The translations under genes and the position numbers were made by a program. The notes beneath the pieces were generated by a model, which worked only from the letters and a program-made list of their open reading frames with translations, did not search any database and had not been told where the DNA came from. DNA of 64,000 nucleotides from Trichostrongylus colubriformis. Lineage: Eukaryota > Nematoda > Chromadorea > Rhabditida > Trichostrongylidae. The stretch is from the NCBI GenBank assembly GCA_963978905.1, contig OZ022256.1:40782001-40846000 (forward strand), in the 5' to 3' direction. How positions within the stretch are numbered: the first letter of the stretch is position 1; every line of letters starts with the position of its first letter. Of this stretch, positions 48,359 through 60,400 are shown piece by piece.

Positions 48359-49196
48359 GGTTGGAACAAAATTTCTGTTACACTTTTTATTTTTCTTGTG
48401 GAAAACTGTGGAAGCTTCTGGAATATCTGGTAGTGGGGGGTATGTAAAACGAATGTAAAGGACTACTGATTAACACATTCATATTCTCTATGGCTTCAAC
48501 TAGCAGTGAATCTACGACAATTTCGCGAGAGGTACGAAATTTACGAACACCGCTCCGGTTCCTAAGCATGCAAGGCCACTAACCGTATCAACCAGTCGAT
48601 GGGCCCAGGTACTGTCTCTCATATGGCGGGAACCCGATGGCTCGATCGACTCAAATTGAAACAGGAAAAATTTCAAAAAATTGCAAAGAGAAAAAACAAT
48701 TCAAAAAATCTTTTTCAAAAAGGGGCAAAAAATTGCCATCCAACACGACAGTCACCGCCGATCTCTACTGCAGGTAACTGGACACCGTAGCTGCAAAACT
48801 TACCGGAAAAATGGACCGAAACTTCTTCCTCCACGACAACGCTCGCCCACATGTGGCAAAGTTGACGTGTCAAAAGATCCAGGACCTTGGTTGGACGAAG
48901 CTCCCCCACACCGTAATCTTCGAACATGGCCCCAACTAACTACCACCTATTCCGATTTCTGACCCACTTCCTCGACGCGGCACTCAAAGATGAGATGATC
49001 TCAAAATCGACCTCCAGACTTTCTTCGACCAGAAACCCCCAGACTTTTACAAGCGAGGCATCTACTATCTCCCTACTCGCTGGCAATATATTGTTGATTA
49101 TAATGTTACATATTTTGTTGACTGAAGACAGACACAAATAAAGAAAAATAAATTTGAAATTTTTCGTCATTGTGTAACAGAAATTATGTTCCAACC
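48359..49196 (+). mobile_element. Short mariner-family derivative, copy 1 (838 bp)
   Basis: Ends GGTTGGAACAAAATTTCTG and, reversed from the right, GGTTGGAACATAATTTCTG, each flanked by TA. Transposase remnants on the plus strand are broken by frame changes and stops: QSMGPGTVSHMAGTRWLDRL, then a DNARPHVAKL-type block with the second catalytic Asp, and a C-terminal FFDQKPPDFYKRGI. Same family as 57199-58045, in the opposite orientation. Confidence 0.85.
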
Positions 49197-49374
49197 TAAT
49201 AAATTGAGAGCGGGCTAGCTAAAACACTGTTGCGGGACTGGATCGATTCGCGAAGCTATATGATCACTGAGAAAAGGAATTGAGATAGCGGCTGCAACGG
49301 ATCGAGGATCACTAAGGAGCAAAAAAAATTTTGAGGTCTATTCAACTTCGCAACCTTTCTGTCCTCGAGCTGTA

Positions 49375-50215
49375 CTAGAGACACCGGGAGGGCTATTTCG
49401 ACTTACGATCTTGTAGTTCGGCTATTGCACACACGACGTCGACGAATCCACGAGGAATTTTCCAAAATAGAACCCCCCCCCACTTCTCTTCTTTTCAGTC
49501 CACAGTACGACCCCCACTTACGATATTAATTTATTAATATCTTAACCCTTGTAGGTTAGATTTGGTTGAATGAATGAGGGCGTTTATTATTTATTATTTA
49601 CCGTTAGCGAATTTTAGAGCTAAGTGGGATTCAGCGCCATGCAAAAAGACGAGCACGCATCGCAAGAACGCTACGAAAATGAGCGTACTACGGCAACAAA
49701 ACTCACGCTGGCTATTACAAGAGAGGGATAAATTGGAAGTGAAATTAATTGGAAGCATACCCTCACGTAGCCATCGGAGGCGATGTAAGCGGTGGCTTAA
49801 ATTACTACTCAGTGCCGTGCTCAAACATGGAAGAAACTTCCCATAAGACTTACCCACTGCTTTCCTGTTATTCACAATAAAGATGACCTCCTTTATTGCA
49901 GCTTAAGGATATAGGAGACAATGTTGAGTCCATCTTGGTAGCGGGGTAGTTTATAAGAGATAAAAGTTTTGGAGTAAGTCAATCCATTCTTAAGATACGT
50001 CGCACATTCTACTAGTAGTTCCATTCAGAATTCAGTAATGGTAAGTGAATGCGTTTTACTATCCTCCCAGACGAGAGTCTTGTACCAACTAACCTATCTC
50101 GGCCGATGGGATGGAAGGCTTGATAAGCCTGGGCGGGCATTGATGCGGGATCTGACCCCCGCACTATGAGAGTGTGAGTGCACGCCACCTATCACTACAC
50201 CGCATTCGTCGTAAT
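49375..50215. repeat. Cluster of dispersed repeat fragments
   Basis: 49375-49460 (GAGACACCGGGAGGG, CTTGTAGTTCGGCTATTGC) is a piece of the 23152-23586 family. 49980-50060 and 50076-50210 match the reverse copy at 41530-41790; TCCTCCCAGACGAG also recurs at 57086. A C-run lies near 49471-49480. No gene. Confidence 0.5.
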
Positions 50216-52638
50216 CCTTAGAGTAGTTTATAGTCTTGTAAAATGGGGTGTATACTTATCATATAAATAACACAACTGCTGAGTCTCAGCTCCAGTGCTA
50301 CACCTACATAATGTGGCGTCCGTTTGAATATGTCACCCAACTATGTACCACATGATAAGTGAGATCATCCACAGCTATACACAGTGGGCTAGTTGAGCCT
50401 GCCAGTTTCATGTTCGGTGACAAATGGCATTGCGCATGTGGAAATTCAAGTGCTTAACAAGTCCTGTGGTGGTGCTCGTCACAGCGATCAAGTGCTTTGA
50501 ACTAAACAGGCTTTGAAGGGCTACGATTACTCACCCTTAGCCCTGTTTGATTCATTCTTGCTACCCAATCGATTAGAAACCTTATCGATCGATAAGAATT
50601 CGAAGACAAAAACTGAGAGAAAAGGCAGTCATACTTTCAAAAATATCGTTCACAATAACGACGAATGAACGGGCGGACAGACATACAGACAGAGTGACAA
50701 ACGAAGTGGGTTATTTCAATGAGAGATGCGGTCAAGGATTATTATAAATGCAAAATAAAAACTGGCAGGTGAAATGACTACAGTAGTGCGGTTCTTGCGT
50801 TGCAACTTTCTAAATTTAAGTCAAACGTGGATTTCGAGAAGAAAAAACGCTGAACACTAGAACTAACCTGTCATCAGAGCTCTTACAAAAGATATGTAGG
50901 TCAAGGAAAGTTTCTGCGACATTTTTGTGATTTTTCGCTTTTCACATTTATTCACCAAAAATTAGGCTTTATTTTTTGGGACGCGACTTTACTATTAGCG
51001 TTTATCTGTTATGTATTCATATGTTGAGTTCTAAATAACGCCAAAAGTTCTTTAAAACTTTGAAAAGCAAGATTATATCGTAAGGAAAAAAGAAAATAAA
51101 AAATTTAGCCAGCTTCAAATCACGTTAAACTGCACTGTCCCCTCTTTCATATTGTAGCTCAGGCGGTGCTTTTGAAAAGGAATGCTACGACTTTATTTCG
51201 AAAATCTCATTTCGAACGCAGGCGTGGAAATTGCAATAACCTCAGTGAACTGTAATAGTACCAGCCGACAAGTTCCTGGAAACTTTCAGAAAAATGCCGC
51301 AAAATTCTTTTAACACATAGCTGCTGATTTATTTCTCATTTCCAAGCAACTATAGCAGCTGGTCTTCAGCTCTTCGATGTTTACTCTAAACAACCCAGAC
51401 AGACCGCTCATTGTGAAATCATCTTTCTCTGATTTTCCTTGTGTTTTCGATCCGATTTTGCTCTCCATTGTTCTGGCTCTGATTTGTCAAGGCCCTTCAT
51501 CATTTATATGGAAAAGATAAAGTAACTGCTCTGTTGATCCCAAAAAGCCTTTAGAGCTTTACATGAGATACGTGTGTGAGGCACCTGCAGTTTCTAATAC
51601 ACCTCAGAAAACTTGAAGCGGACGACCGTGCGACAAGATTTCAGAGCTACTTTTGCGCTTCTTTCTAAACCTTTGGTTGAATTTTTTTAAAATTACGCAT
51701 CCATCATGCATATAAATTGCGATAAAAAATCAATTACTGAGATTAGCTTTCAGTTGTTAAGGTTTTTTGATCACAATACATCGGTATATGATTGGCGCAG
51801 AGCGCATTTTTTGGGCTTAGGTACAAAATAATCGATGCAAGAATAGAGATGGCATTACGCTTTTATCAGCCTCTATCACTCCAAAAATCACAGTTAGGGT
51901 ACAGCACACATCTTGTCAAATCTCATCGCAATCACGGCCTATATACCGAAGCCATAGATTAGTATTGAGCTAAAGATTAGTGCAATTTCCACAGTAAAAA
52001 GTGAATGATAAAAAAGTTTATTAAGGAGAGATGATCATGTAGTCGACGTCATGCCACTCGCATGGGCGTACGAAAAAAGTGCGCGGTCCCACGTCTCAGC
52101 CAAGTGTAAACGGCGCGGTCGTCAGCGTGTTAAGGCTTTTGCCATATGACCAACTGAAGAGATTTTGAAGAGGTTTGTTCTTCAACAAACCTCTGAATTG
52201 GCTTTAGCTGGCACTACAACAAGTAGTCACGACAAAGCCTCCAAGGTGTGAAGAGCAGAATGCTTCACCGGTATTGGTCAGGGACGGCATGTTATATACG
52301 CCACGCATCCTCAAACATGATGGTGCCTCAGCAAAACAACGGCACTTTATAGAGTCCATAGCAGCGTACTAGGTGGATGTCTTGTATCGGTACGGGAAAT
52401 ATGCAGTCAAAATTATAACTTTACTTTAGAGTCAAAGGAATACTTTGGGAAGCATGTCCGGTATAGTGAGTTCGGAATTCTTCAATCCTAAACACTACCA
52501 CTCACTAGTAGTGACGGAATGACCGACCAACGCACGGAATGACACCATTTAGGCGTGCGATATCACGTAGGTATAATAAGCGATACAAACAACAATAGGC
52601 CGCCTATGGTAAATCGACTGGTACAAGTCAACTTACAG
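50216..52638. other. A/T-rich DNA with no recognised feature
   Basis: 2.4 kb with no open frame above 60 codons that shows family resemblance, no paired splice sites framing conserved sequence, and no clear terminal repeats. If the MAM-like gene has its first exon further upstream, this would be intronic. Confidence 0.4.
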
Positions 52639-52725
52639 TTTTCTTTCAATCCATGTGGAATCCATTCAATTCCAAGGTGCTCTCTTAGTTTGTCCCGTTC
52701 GGCTTCGTAGCCGGGCATGCATGTG
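52639..52725 (-). CDS. Orphan minus-strand exon (29 codons)
   Basis: On the minus strand an excellent acceptor (TCTCTTTCAG) and donor (GTAAGT) frame 87 bases that read as a hydrophilic, protein-like segment (TCMPGYEAERDKLREHLG, then EWIPHGLKEN). It ends with one base over, which is the phase required by the first recognised exon of the MAM-like gene at 43805. It could be an upstream exon of that gene, reached by an 8.8-kb intron holding both mariner insertions, or part of an unrelated gene. I do not recognise the sequence. Confidence 0.35.
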
Positions 52726-53039
52726 AAGCCTGAAAGAGAGGAGAACATCCATAAATTCTCCATTACCATGCAACTTATCGATAATTGGGTTTATGCGCAT
52801 GGAACTGGTCACAATACAGTGAGAATTACCAGTATTATGGCGTTCTTTCCAATATCACAAGTGGAAATAGGACTGACTCACCCGTTCGAATCAGAATCGC
52901 CAAGGTAATAGATGACAAAAACCACATTTCCGTGTCAAATTGGGACAATAATCAGCAGAAACAAACTCTATCGATGGTGATGTGTGGATGCGTACGTGTC
53001 TGTTTAGAGAACCCGTTAGTGAAGAGTGCCCGCCTTGAC

Positions 53040-53925
53040 GAAGGAAGCCAGAACAGGAGTCCGACGGGAATGGAGAATCTCGAGCGAAAGCTGGTGAATC
53101 GTGAAAAAGCTTGCGCCTAACTTCCCTGCCCCAGCCTGTCCAATGTGAGGAAGGGCATCATCGAAAGGTTGCAATGACCGACTTCGTATGACCATAATTA
53201 TGGAACATCCATGAGACGGAAGCATTCCGTTTTGCACTTCGAATATTATTGAGTCTCCGTAAATGGGTTGCACGGACTTATTGAAAAAATGGCCTATTTC
53301 TGCTTGGTGAGCCGAAAAACGAGAAACTGATAACTCCAGGCATATTGGCACTTGCGTAAGCGTGAAAATCGAAGATTCCATCCTCCCTGTAGCGAGCCCT
53401 GCAGTTATTTCGTTTGAACATTTCGTCTAGAAAAAAATGCAGTCACGGCAACATACTGAGGCCTCAACACAAATAACATGAGCTTTTTTCCTTTTTACTG
53501 AGAAAAGCTCATGTTATTTATGTTGGGGCCTCAGTATGGTGCCGTGACTGCATTTTTTTACTGAGTTTTTCACTGAGTTTCATGCCAATTTGCTTTTATT
53601 TTTTTTTTCTACTTTTTCTACTTTATGATGATTTGCGCTCATCTGCAAGTGTCAAATATCTGAAGTTGTCTTTTTCTCGTTTTCTAGCGCATCAAGAAAT
53701 AATTGGGCACTATTTCAATAAATACGCACAACCCATCTGTGGAGATTCAATATTATTCGGGAAGAACGGAACAGAACGGAGTTTCATGGATTTTTCATAA
53801 TTATGGTCACAAGGAGGCTGTCATTGAAACATTCCAATGATGCTTTCCCTCATGCTGGACAGTCTGGGCAGGAAAGCTGAACGCAAGCTTTTTTCACGAT
53901 TCTACGGCTTTTACTCGAGATTCTC
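53040..53925. repeat. Large inverted duplication around a tight hairpin
   Basis: Outer arms 53040-53350 and 53650-53925 are diverged reverse complements. The translated minus and plus strands align: RFSAHQAEIGHFFNKSVQPI against RFLAHQEIIGHYFNKYAQPI, then YGDSIIF against CGDSILF. In the middle, 53432-53560 is a near-perfect hairpin (listed separately). A fragment of the same unit may be at 9345-9375 (CCCATTTGTGGTGATTCCAT). Confidence 0.65.
53432..53560. repeat. Near-perfect 58-bp-arm hairpin
   Basis: Left arm 53432-53490 and right arm 53502-53560 are complementary over about 58 bases with three or four mismatches (TGCAGTCACGGCA, TACTGAGGCC, ATAACATGAGCTTTT and their complements) around a loop of about 11 bases. 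A transcript would form a long duplex. The shape also fits a very short fold-back transposon. Confidence 0.8.
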
Positions 53926-54184
53926 AATAGAAAAGCCCAAACGAATCAAGTTTCCGGCATCACTCCGAAGGCATTTCTCAACATCCAGCAATGAGACAAC
54001 AACTTTCAAATTTCCACAAATAATAACTCACGGCCTCTTATTTCGTTACTTGACGCGTATGAGTCCACTTGTCATTCAAAGTGCTGTGTGTCAGACGCTG
54101 CTACGACGTTGCCTCCATCCTATGTATCCCGCTATACGCAAAAGAAAAAAGTAGTTTCTCATTGACAGACAGCGTGCCGCTCAA

Positions 54185-54497
54185 TTATTCGCGGTTTTTC
54201 TTTTGGAAATCCTTAATGTGTCCACAACTTCGTTCTATGAAGTCTCCATAGCCACGGACCACATTTAACTGAGGGTTCATCAGTTCCCAGGCTTTTAGTC
54301 GCTGAGCTGACCTAAAACACGATTTTAGATGAACCGTTCCTGAGTACCTCGTCTCTTTATTACCACCACCGAACACTCACTTACGTCAAGGTGCAATCAC
54401 AGATGACCCCGAGCTCGCTGTTTTGACGGTCGTCAGGTGCGCATTTCCTTGGCAACCGACGGCCACCAGGGTACTCGTCAGGCCATGACGTTCGCAT
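54185..54497 (-). CDS. Tentative small minus-strand gene or 5' exons (79 aa)
   Basis: Two exons, 54385-54497 and 54185-54311, joined by a 73-base intron with GTAAGT donor and TTTTAG acceptor in matching phase. They read from an ATG through PDEYPGGRRLPRKCAPDD, SELGVICDC and QRLKAWELMNPQLNVV to a TAA. No family is recognised and there is no signal peptide. The stop may be intronic, with the second exon really continuing to the orphan exon at 52725, but no strong donor is visible. Its first exon overlaps the start of the tectonic gene on the other strand, so part of the reading could be a shadow. Confidence 0.35.
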
Positions 54498-57400
54498 CGT
54501 GGCTGGCGCTCTTAAATTTCATTCCAGTAACTTTCGCAGCGGGATCCACTTGTCACGAATCGGTACTTTTTCATCGCGGAGAATCCATTCTGCCGTCCAC
54601 GGATCTCTTCTGTGTGGTCCGCTCCAATCGTAAGTTGACTGTTTTATGTCGAGATTAATTTTCAACTATCGACAATCACACTATTCCTACAGGAATCATA
54701 CTTCAAAAAGCAAGATTTCTTTGGAACTTCTCTTACACGAACTTTTTGTTGTTCATCATTGCTTCAGAATATCACTATGCTGCAGGAAAATCTTTGTTTT
54801 TTTCATTTTTCTGAGAGCTTCCGCAAATTTTTGTGGTGAGATTCGTAAGGAAGTTATCCAATACACTGCCTACAAAGTCTAGCCTTCGATATAAATGACC
54901 ATTTTCGGTGCTGGACTTTGGTTGCTCATTTTTTATGAGTACAACCAGTGACCCAACGCTAAAATCAAAACATCTGCTAAGACTGGATCTTTGTTGCGGC
55001 TGCGCGGTGCACCCTCACAGTGCTGTGCCTGCGTAAACACAACCGAGCCGCGCTCACCCATAAATCACACCTAGCCACCACAATTTCCAGTGTGGAAGCT
55101 GCTTTCATGATCGAATCGGCTGTTCCATCAAATTATCTTCTCTTATTGTAAGTTTCCTTCATGTGAGCATCACGTTGGGAAATCGTTCGTCTAATGATAA
55201 GGCTAGATGTGAATTGGTTGGGTAGGCGTGGCTCGGTTGTGTTCAAGCAGGCACAACACCGTGAGGGTGCAGTTGTCCAAGGAACTTCTTGACCCAAGAA
55301 AGTAAGGCACTATTCTGATTATTGCGTGGTGTGCCTCCAAGGAAAATACAGGGTGGTCCACATGAAGTGTGACGGGTTGAAAAAAATCAACTTTTGGGCA
55401 TTTGCAGCACTTTTGTTTGCTTTTCGTGTTGTTATTCGTTTTTTTCGTATCTTCTAGGTCCTATTAAGTTGCGGAGTCTCAATTCTATAGGTAAAAATGA
55501 TATCACATACCGATCGTTCAGCAGTAGTTGCTATGCACAAGCGCGGCTTCTCATTCGAGGAGTTCACTCACTCCCGCCAAATATACAAAACAAAGTGTGA
55601 TAAAAGAAAAAAAAAGTAATGAGGCAAAATATCCTGGAATGTTCTCCCAAAAGCAGAAGCAAACTGAGGTTATCACTTTCACCCTCATAAAGATAGAAAT
55701 CTCGACGGAAATGACTGCACGCATCCTGAAGAATTGCAGGAAGAGACTGGATGCTTGTTGAACAAGCAAAAAGTTTCCTTATTTGGCCTGATTAGTGCAA
55801 ACTCGTGCGTAGCTTTTTCTGTCACGTATCATGTGGAGTTCAGATCACTCAGGTTATACCATTGTACCCACTTTCATACTATCAAATAGCCATTCTTCGA
55901 TTGTAACATGATGAAACATGAACTGGAATGATCACGCCATGTTTGTAAACATATAGTAATCACTAATCAGCTGGCCAGTTGATGGTTTTAGGTGAAACTT
56001 TTGATGACGAACTGTTTCGATACGGGCTGTGTTGTTAATAACGGGATAGTGGAGAGCCTTTAGGTTTGGTGCAAACAAACGCAATACAATTTATATGTTT
56101 AGCATAAATACAACAAATATGTATATTCGAAACAATTCTTAGCACAATTGCCTCATATGATTGCATGATTATCAGAAGAGCGAACAGATCAAAATGTGCC
56201 GATCATTCTAACTGAAGAAGAATGGCTTGAATTCGTTTCGGGAAATCCATCACTCGATGAAGAGAAGGTGACCTTCACATTTCCTCTCTCCTTTGCCACC
56301 TTTACCCTCCTTTTCCAGATTTGGGAAGATTCACCTCCTCCGGTGCTTCTAATGAGAAAAGGCGAACAGGTGACAGAATTCCTCGTTCCGACCTCATTTT
56401 TCGGTTCGAAATGCACTGCCACACAGGAAGTAGGTATGTTGCTTGCTTTTTTCTGTATTACAACGCATAAATCAGACATTTCAGTGATTGGCTTTTCACA
56501 GACTACCTCTTGTACGCCTGAATTTACATCATTCTCCGAAGCTGAGTGCCTCTCGAATAGTTTTCTTTCTGCCCAAACCCTTTTTGGATCATCGCTAGTA
56601 TCGGTATGTCATGACCAATTTGTAGCAAGCAAATGGCCTTATTGTAATAGTAACCTAATGGAGATCCTCCATGGGAGTAACTGCTCGGATTCACCCGATA
56701 ACTCCCCAATTGTTTTTCACTCAGAATAGTTCGGAATTGAAAACCTTCCAAAAATGAATCAGGGATTGAGAATTGTTGAGCATCTGATGAAACTTGAAAA
56801 GGCTACTGAAAGGGGATCATATCCTACTTTTACTACGAAACAGAATCCAGTCAAGGGTAGAGGTGAACTAGGAGGGCTTTTGGAATTATCTTGGAGAATT
56901 AATTAAATGTAGCAGTAGACGTAATTTAGGTGGACTGTTGAATGCGAAAGTTTTCAAAATGCATGAAAATATGAGTCTTCATAGCCCATCCATCCTTTCT
57001 GCGGAATACGCTCATTTTACTCTCATTCTGTATTGAGGTGGCCGGTGAATGTTATTCGACCTATACACAATTAAGTGCTAATATCCTCCCAGACGAGTCT
57101 GGTAGCAATTCAAGTACCCCGGAGGAATGGAAGGCTCGGTATCCTCTTGCAATAAATCGTCTGATTTACGCCATTCATTCATGAGTTTCGTAATATTAGG
57201 TTGGAACATAATTTCTGTCACACAATGACAAAAAAATTCAAATTTATTTTTCTTTATTTGTGTCTAACTTCAATCAACAAAATATGCACCATTATGATCA
57301 ACAATATATTGCCAACGAATAGGGAGATTATAGATGCCTTGCTTATAGAAGTCTGGAGATTTCTGGTCGAAGAAAGTCTGGAGGCCGATTTTGAGATCAT

Positions 57401-60400
57401 CGTCATCTTTGAACTGCCGTCCATCGAGGAAGTGGCTCAGAGATCGGAATAGGTGGTAGTCAGTTGGGGCCATGTCCGGAGATTACGGTGGACGGGGGAG
57501 CTTCGTTTAACCAAGGTCCTGGATCCTTTGACACGCCAACTTTGCCACATGTGGGTGAGCGTTATCGTGGAGGAAGAGGTCTTGGTCCATTTTTCCGGTA
57601 AGTTTTGCCGCTCCGGTGTCCAATTGCCTGCAGTAGAGATCGGCAGTGGCTGTCGTGTTGGATGGTAACAGTTTCCTATTTTTTTGAAAATTTTCAAAAA
57701 AAAAAGTTTTTTTCTCAATGCAATTTTTTGAAATTTTTCCTGTTCCAATTTGAGCCGATCGAGCCATCGGGCTGCCGCCATATGAGAGACAGTACCTGGG
57801 TCCATCGACTGGTTAATTTTGTTAGTGGCCTCGCATGCTGAGGAACCGAGGCGGTGTTCGTGAATTTCGCACCTTTCGCGAAATTGCCGTAAATTCACTG
57901 CTAGTTGAAGCCGTAGAGAATATGAATGTGCTATTCAGAAGCCCTTTTCAGACGCTTCATATACCCCCCACTACCAAGTGCTCCCGAAGCTTCCACAGTT
58001 TTCCCCAAGGAAAACAAAAAGTGTGACAGAAATTATGTTCCAACCTAATAGATCATAATTTTGAAACTCAACCGACCGCTTACAGGAAGCACGTCTCCCG
58101 AATTCTGACTTCCCTGACGACCAGTTTCAACTTTTGGACCAAATACCCTCGAAATCGCAGTAGATCGCCAATTCTGGCTTCCTATCAGATCGGTCGAAAA
58201 GTTTTCGTCGTCTTCGGTAGCCTAACTTTGAAAGATCATAATGCGCTCAAACGCAGTTGGTTGTACTAAGCAAAAGTCAGCAATGAGCAATCAGCAAATC
58301 CAGTCCTCCCATTGAAATATCTACTTCCTTAGAATTCGATGATAATAGTAGTAACCTGAATAGCGTTCGAAAACGTTTTTGACATCCTTACCTTCTTGTA
58401 AATTCTCTGTCTGAGAAATGCTTCAAAGTGCGAAAAAGTGGTAGTCTTTCTTGAATACATGGAAGATTCACATAACATAAAGCCGAACTCTTGAGTTTGT
58501 CCAGCTTTGAAATAGCTCGTCTTCCGTGGTGGGAGTTCGAATCATCGTGTAAATATAATTGGTCTTCCTTGTTCATTGAAACTTACTACGTAACGAAATG
58601 GTTCGTGAAATTTGTAATAGACTTTGGCCAGATTACCCATGAAAAAGTGACCGAAGGGTGCAATCCCGAATTTTCGTCTCCTTAGAAGTACTTGCAACGC
58701 TACTCTTCTAATATCCACGGCTTGGCAACCTCTTCCACAACCAGTCGTCGCATTCTGCGCTTACGCTGAAGCATTTTGATGAGTTGAGTCTGAGCTATCT
58801 AGTGCTACCAGCTAGAAATCGTGGTTTCCTGTGGCCCCGCATTGCGGTCAGAACATTGGGAATTCTTCTGAGAATCTCCCTCGGGCTTTACATCTAAACA
58901 ACAAAGGAGGTTTTTCTTTGTAAAGTAGATTCAAAAAATCGAAAAACCACGAAAGATCTATTGAAAAGCCAGAGGAAACAGTGTGCAAAGCAGCGGAAAC
59001 TTTTTGTCCGACATAAAAAATACTTTTTCACTATCCATACAACTGCTCTGATTGACAAGCAAATTCTGTCTACTATATCCTGTTCAATGCACAAATCTTT
59101 CTGTGGTTCAGTCCCAGGGCAATGTGACCATGGAAACACCTTTCCGTACGAACACGAGTCTGCTGGCTGTACTATGGTCCAATAGTCAGTGTCAGAACGT
59201 CATAGAAGAGGTTCGTTTCTCATATCGCTATCCGCTGCTGGAAACTAATTGCCATGTTAAGGTTTTGGTGGAAATCACTCTCAACGAAACCTTGGTCAAG
59301 GAGGCTGTGCTGTCAAATATCAGGTACTCGACGCTCACCGCACAAAATTACGCTGATTTCAAACAGCGATTCACCATCAACTTCAAAGACTCATCTGAGC
59401 CTTCTGAAGAGGACATGGGCCGCGGATATCAAAGTGGAGACGAGATTTATGCGATGAAGGGTAAGGAATCTAAAGACATTCCATAAATTCATAGATTTTG
59501 TGCATTCTCTATTCTTCGATTCATTTTAATGAGTGTCCAGAGAATTGAACTCGTAGGTTCTCTTAGGATATCCCTTTTTTGTGAAGTAGTTATAAAAACC
59601 GTTCTTGTATACAGTGTTCATTTGGGATACAAGGATATACAGTCCATTTCGGAGCGCTCGATAGGGCGTGGCCTACGGACTTAGGGGAGAGTGTATCAAA
59701 TTCTCTCACCCCGCCACACACTCTCACTCTCGCCACTCAGGCCATGCTCTCTAGCGCTGTGAAATGGACTATAAATTGCTTATACGACTTCAACATTCGT
59801 TTCAGGTGAAGCTGATACTCCGTCTTTGTTCTCTATGCCAAAGACTGGTCTCTGTGGAACAGAGAGCGGGGTCCCTATCAAATTCCTTGTTAACTCCAAC
59901 TCAATGTGCACCATACGGTCAGTGCATTGATTCACTATCTATCAAAAAAAAATCACAAACCATAATCGACAATCTCCATCCGTTTTTCTTTCTTTTTTAT
60001 TGCCCTTCATCGACACATGAACTCTTTCTAGTTAGAGTATCTTTCTCTCTGTGAGTACAGCTCGCCAAAGGGCCTAGCCTTCGATAAACGGATAAAGAAG
60101 AGGCAAATCACTTGCGAAATTTTAACGATGCTAGTATTCTTCTTTTTTTCTAAAGCTCTGATATTTTAAACGATCTGCCACAACAAATGGGGGAAATGGC
60201 TGCTGTCTTTGGAACGGTGTTAATTTGAACTACAAATAGGCCACACCATGCACACCTTGGCTACATCGAGTCACGGTTTGGAGGGAAGTATTATCAAAGA
60301 TCCCTAATACACCTCAGGCTTCCCCATTTGAGCACTCCACCCACACATTTCTTCGCTTCTACTGTTCTTCACGGAGCTAAATGCGCAAATAAAGGTCTCC

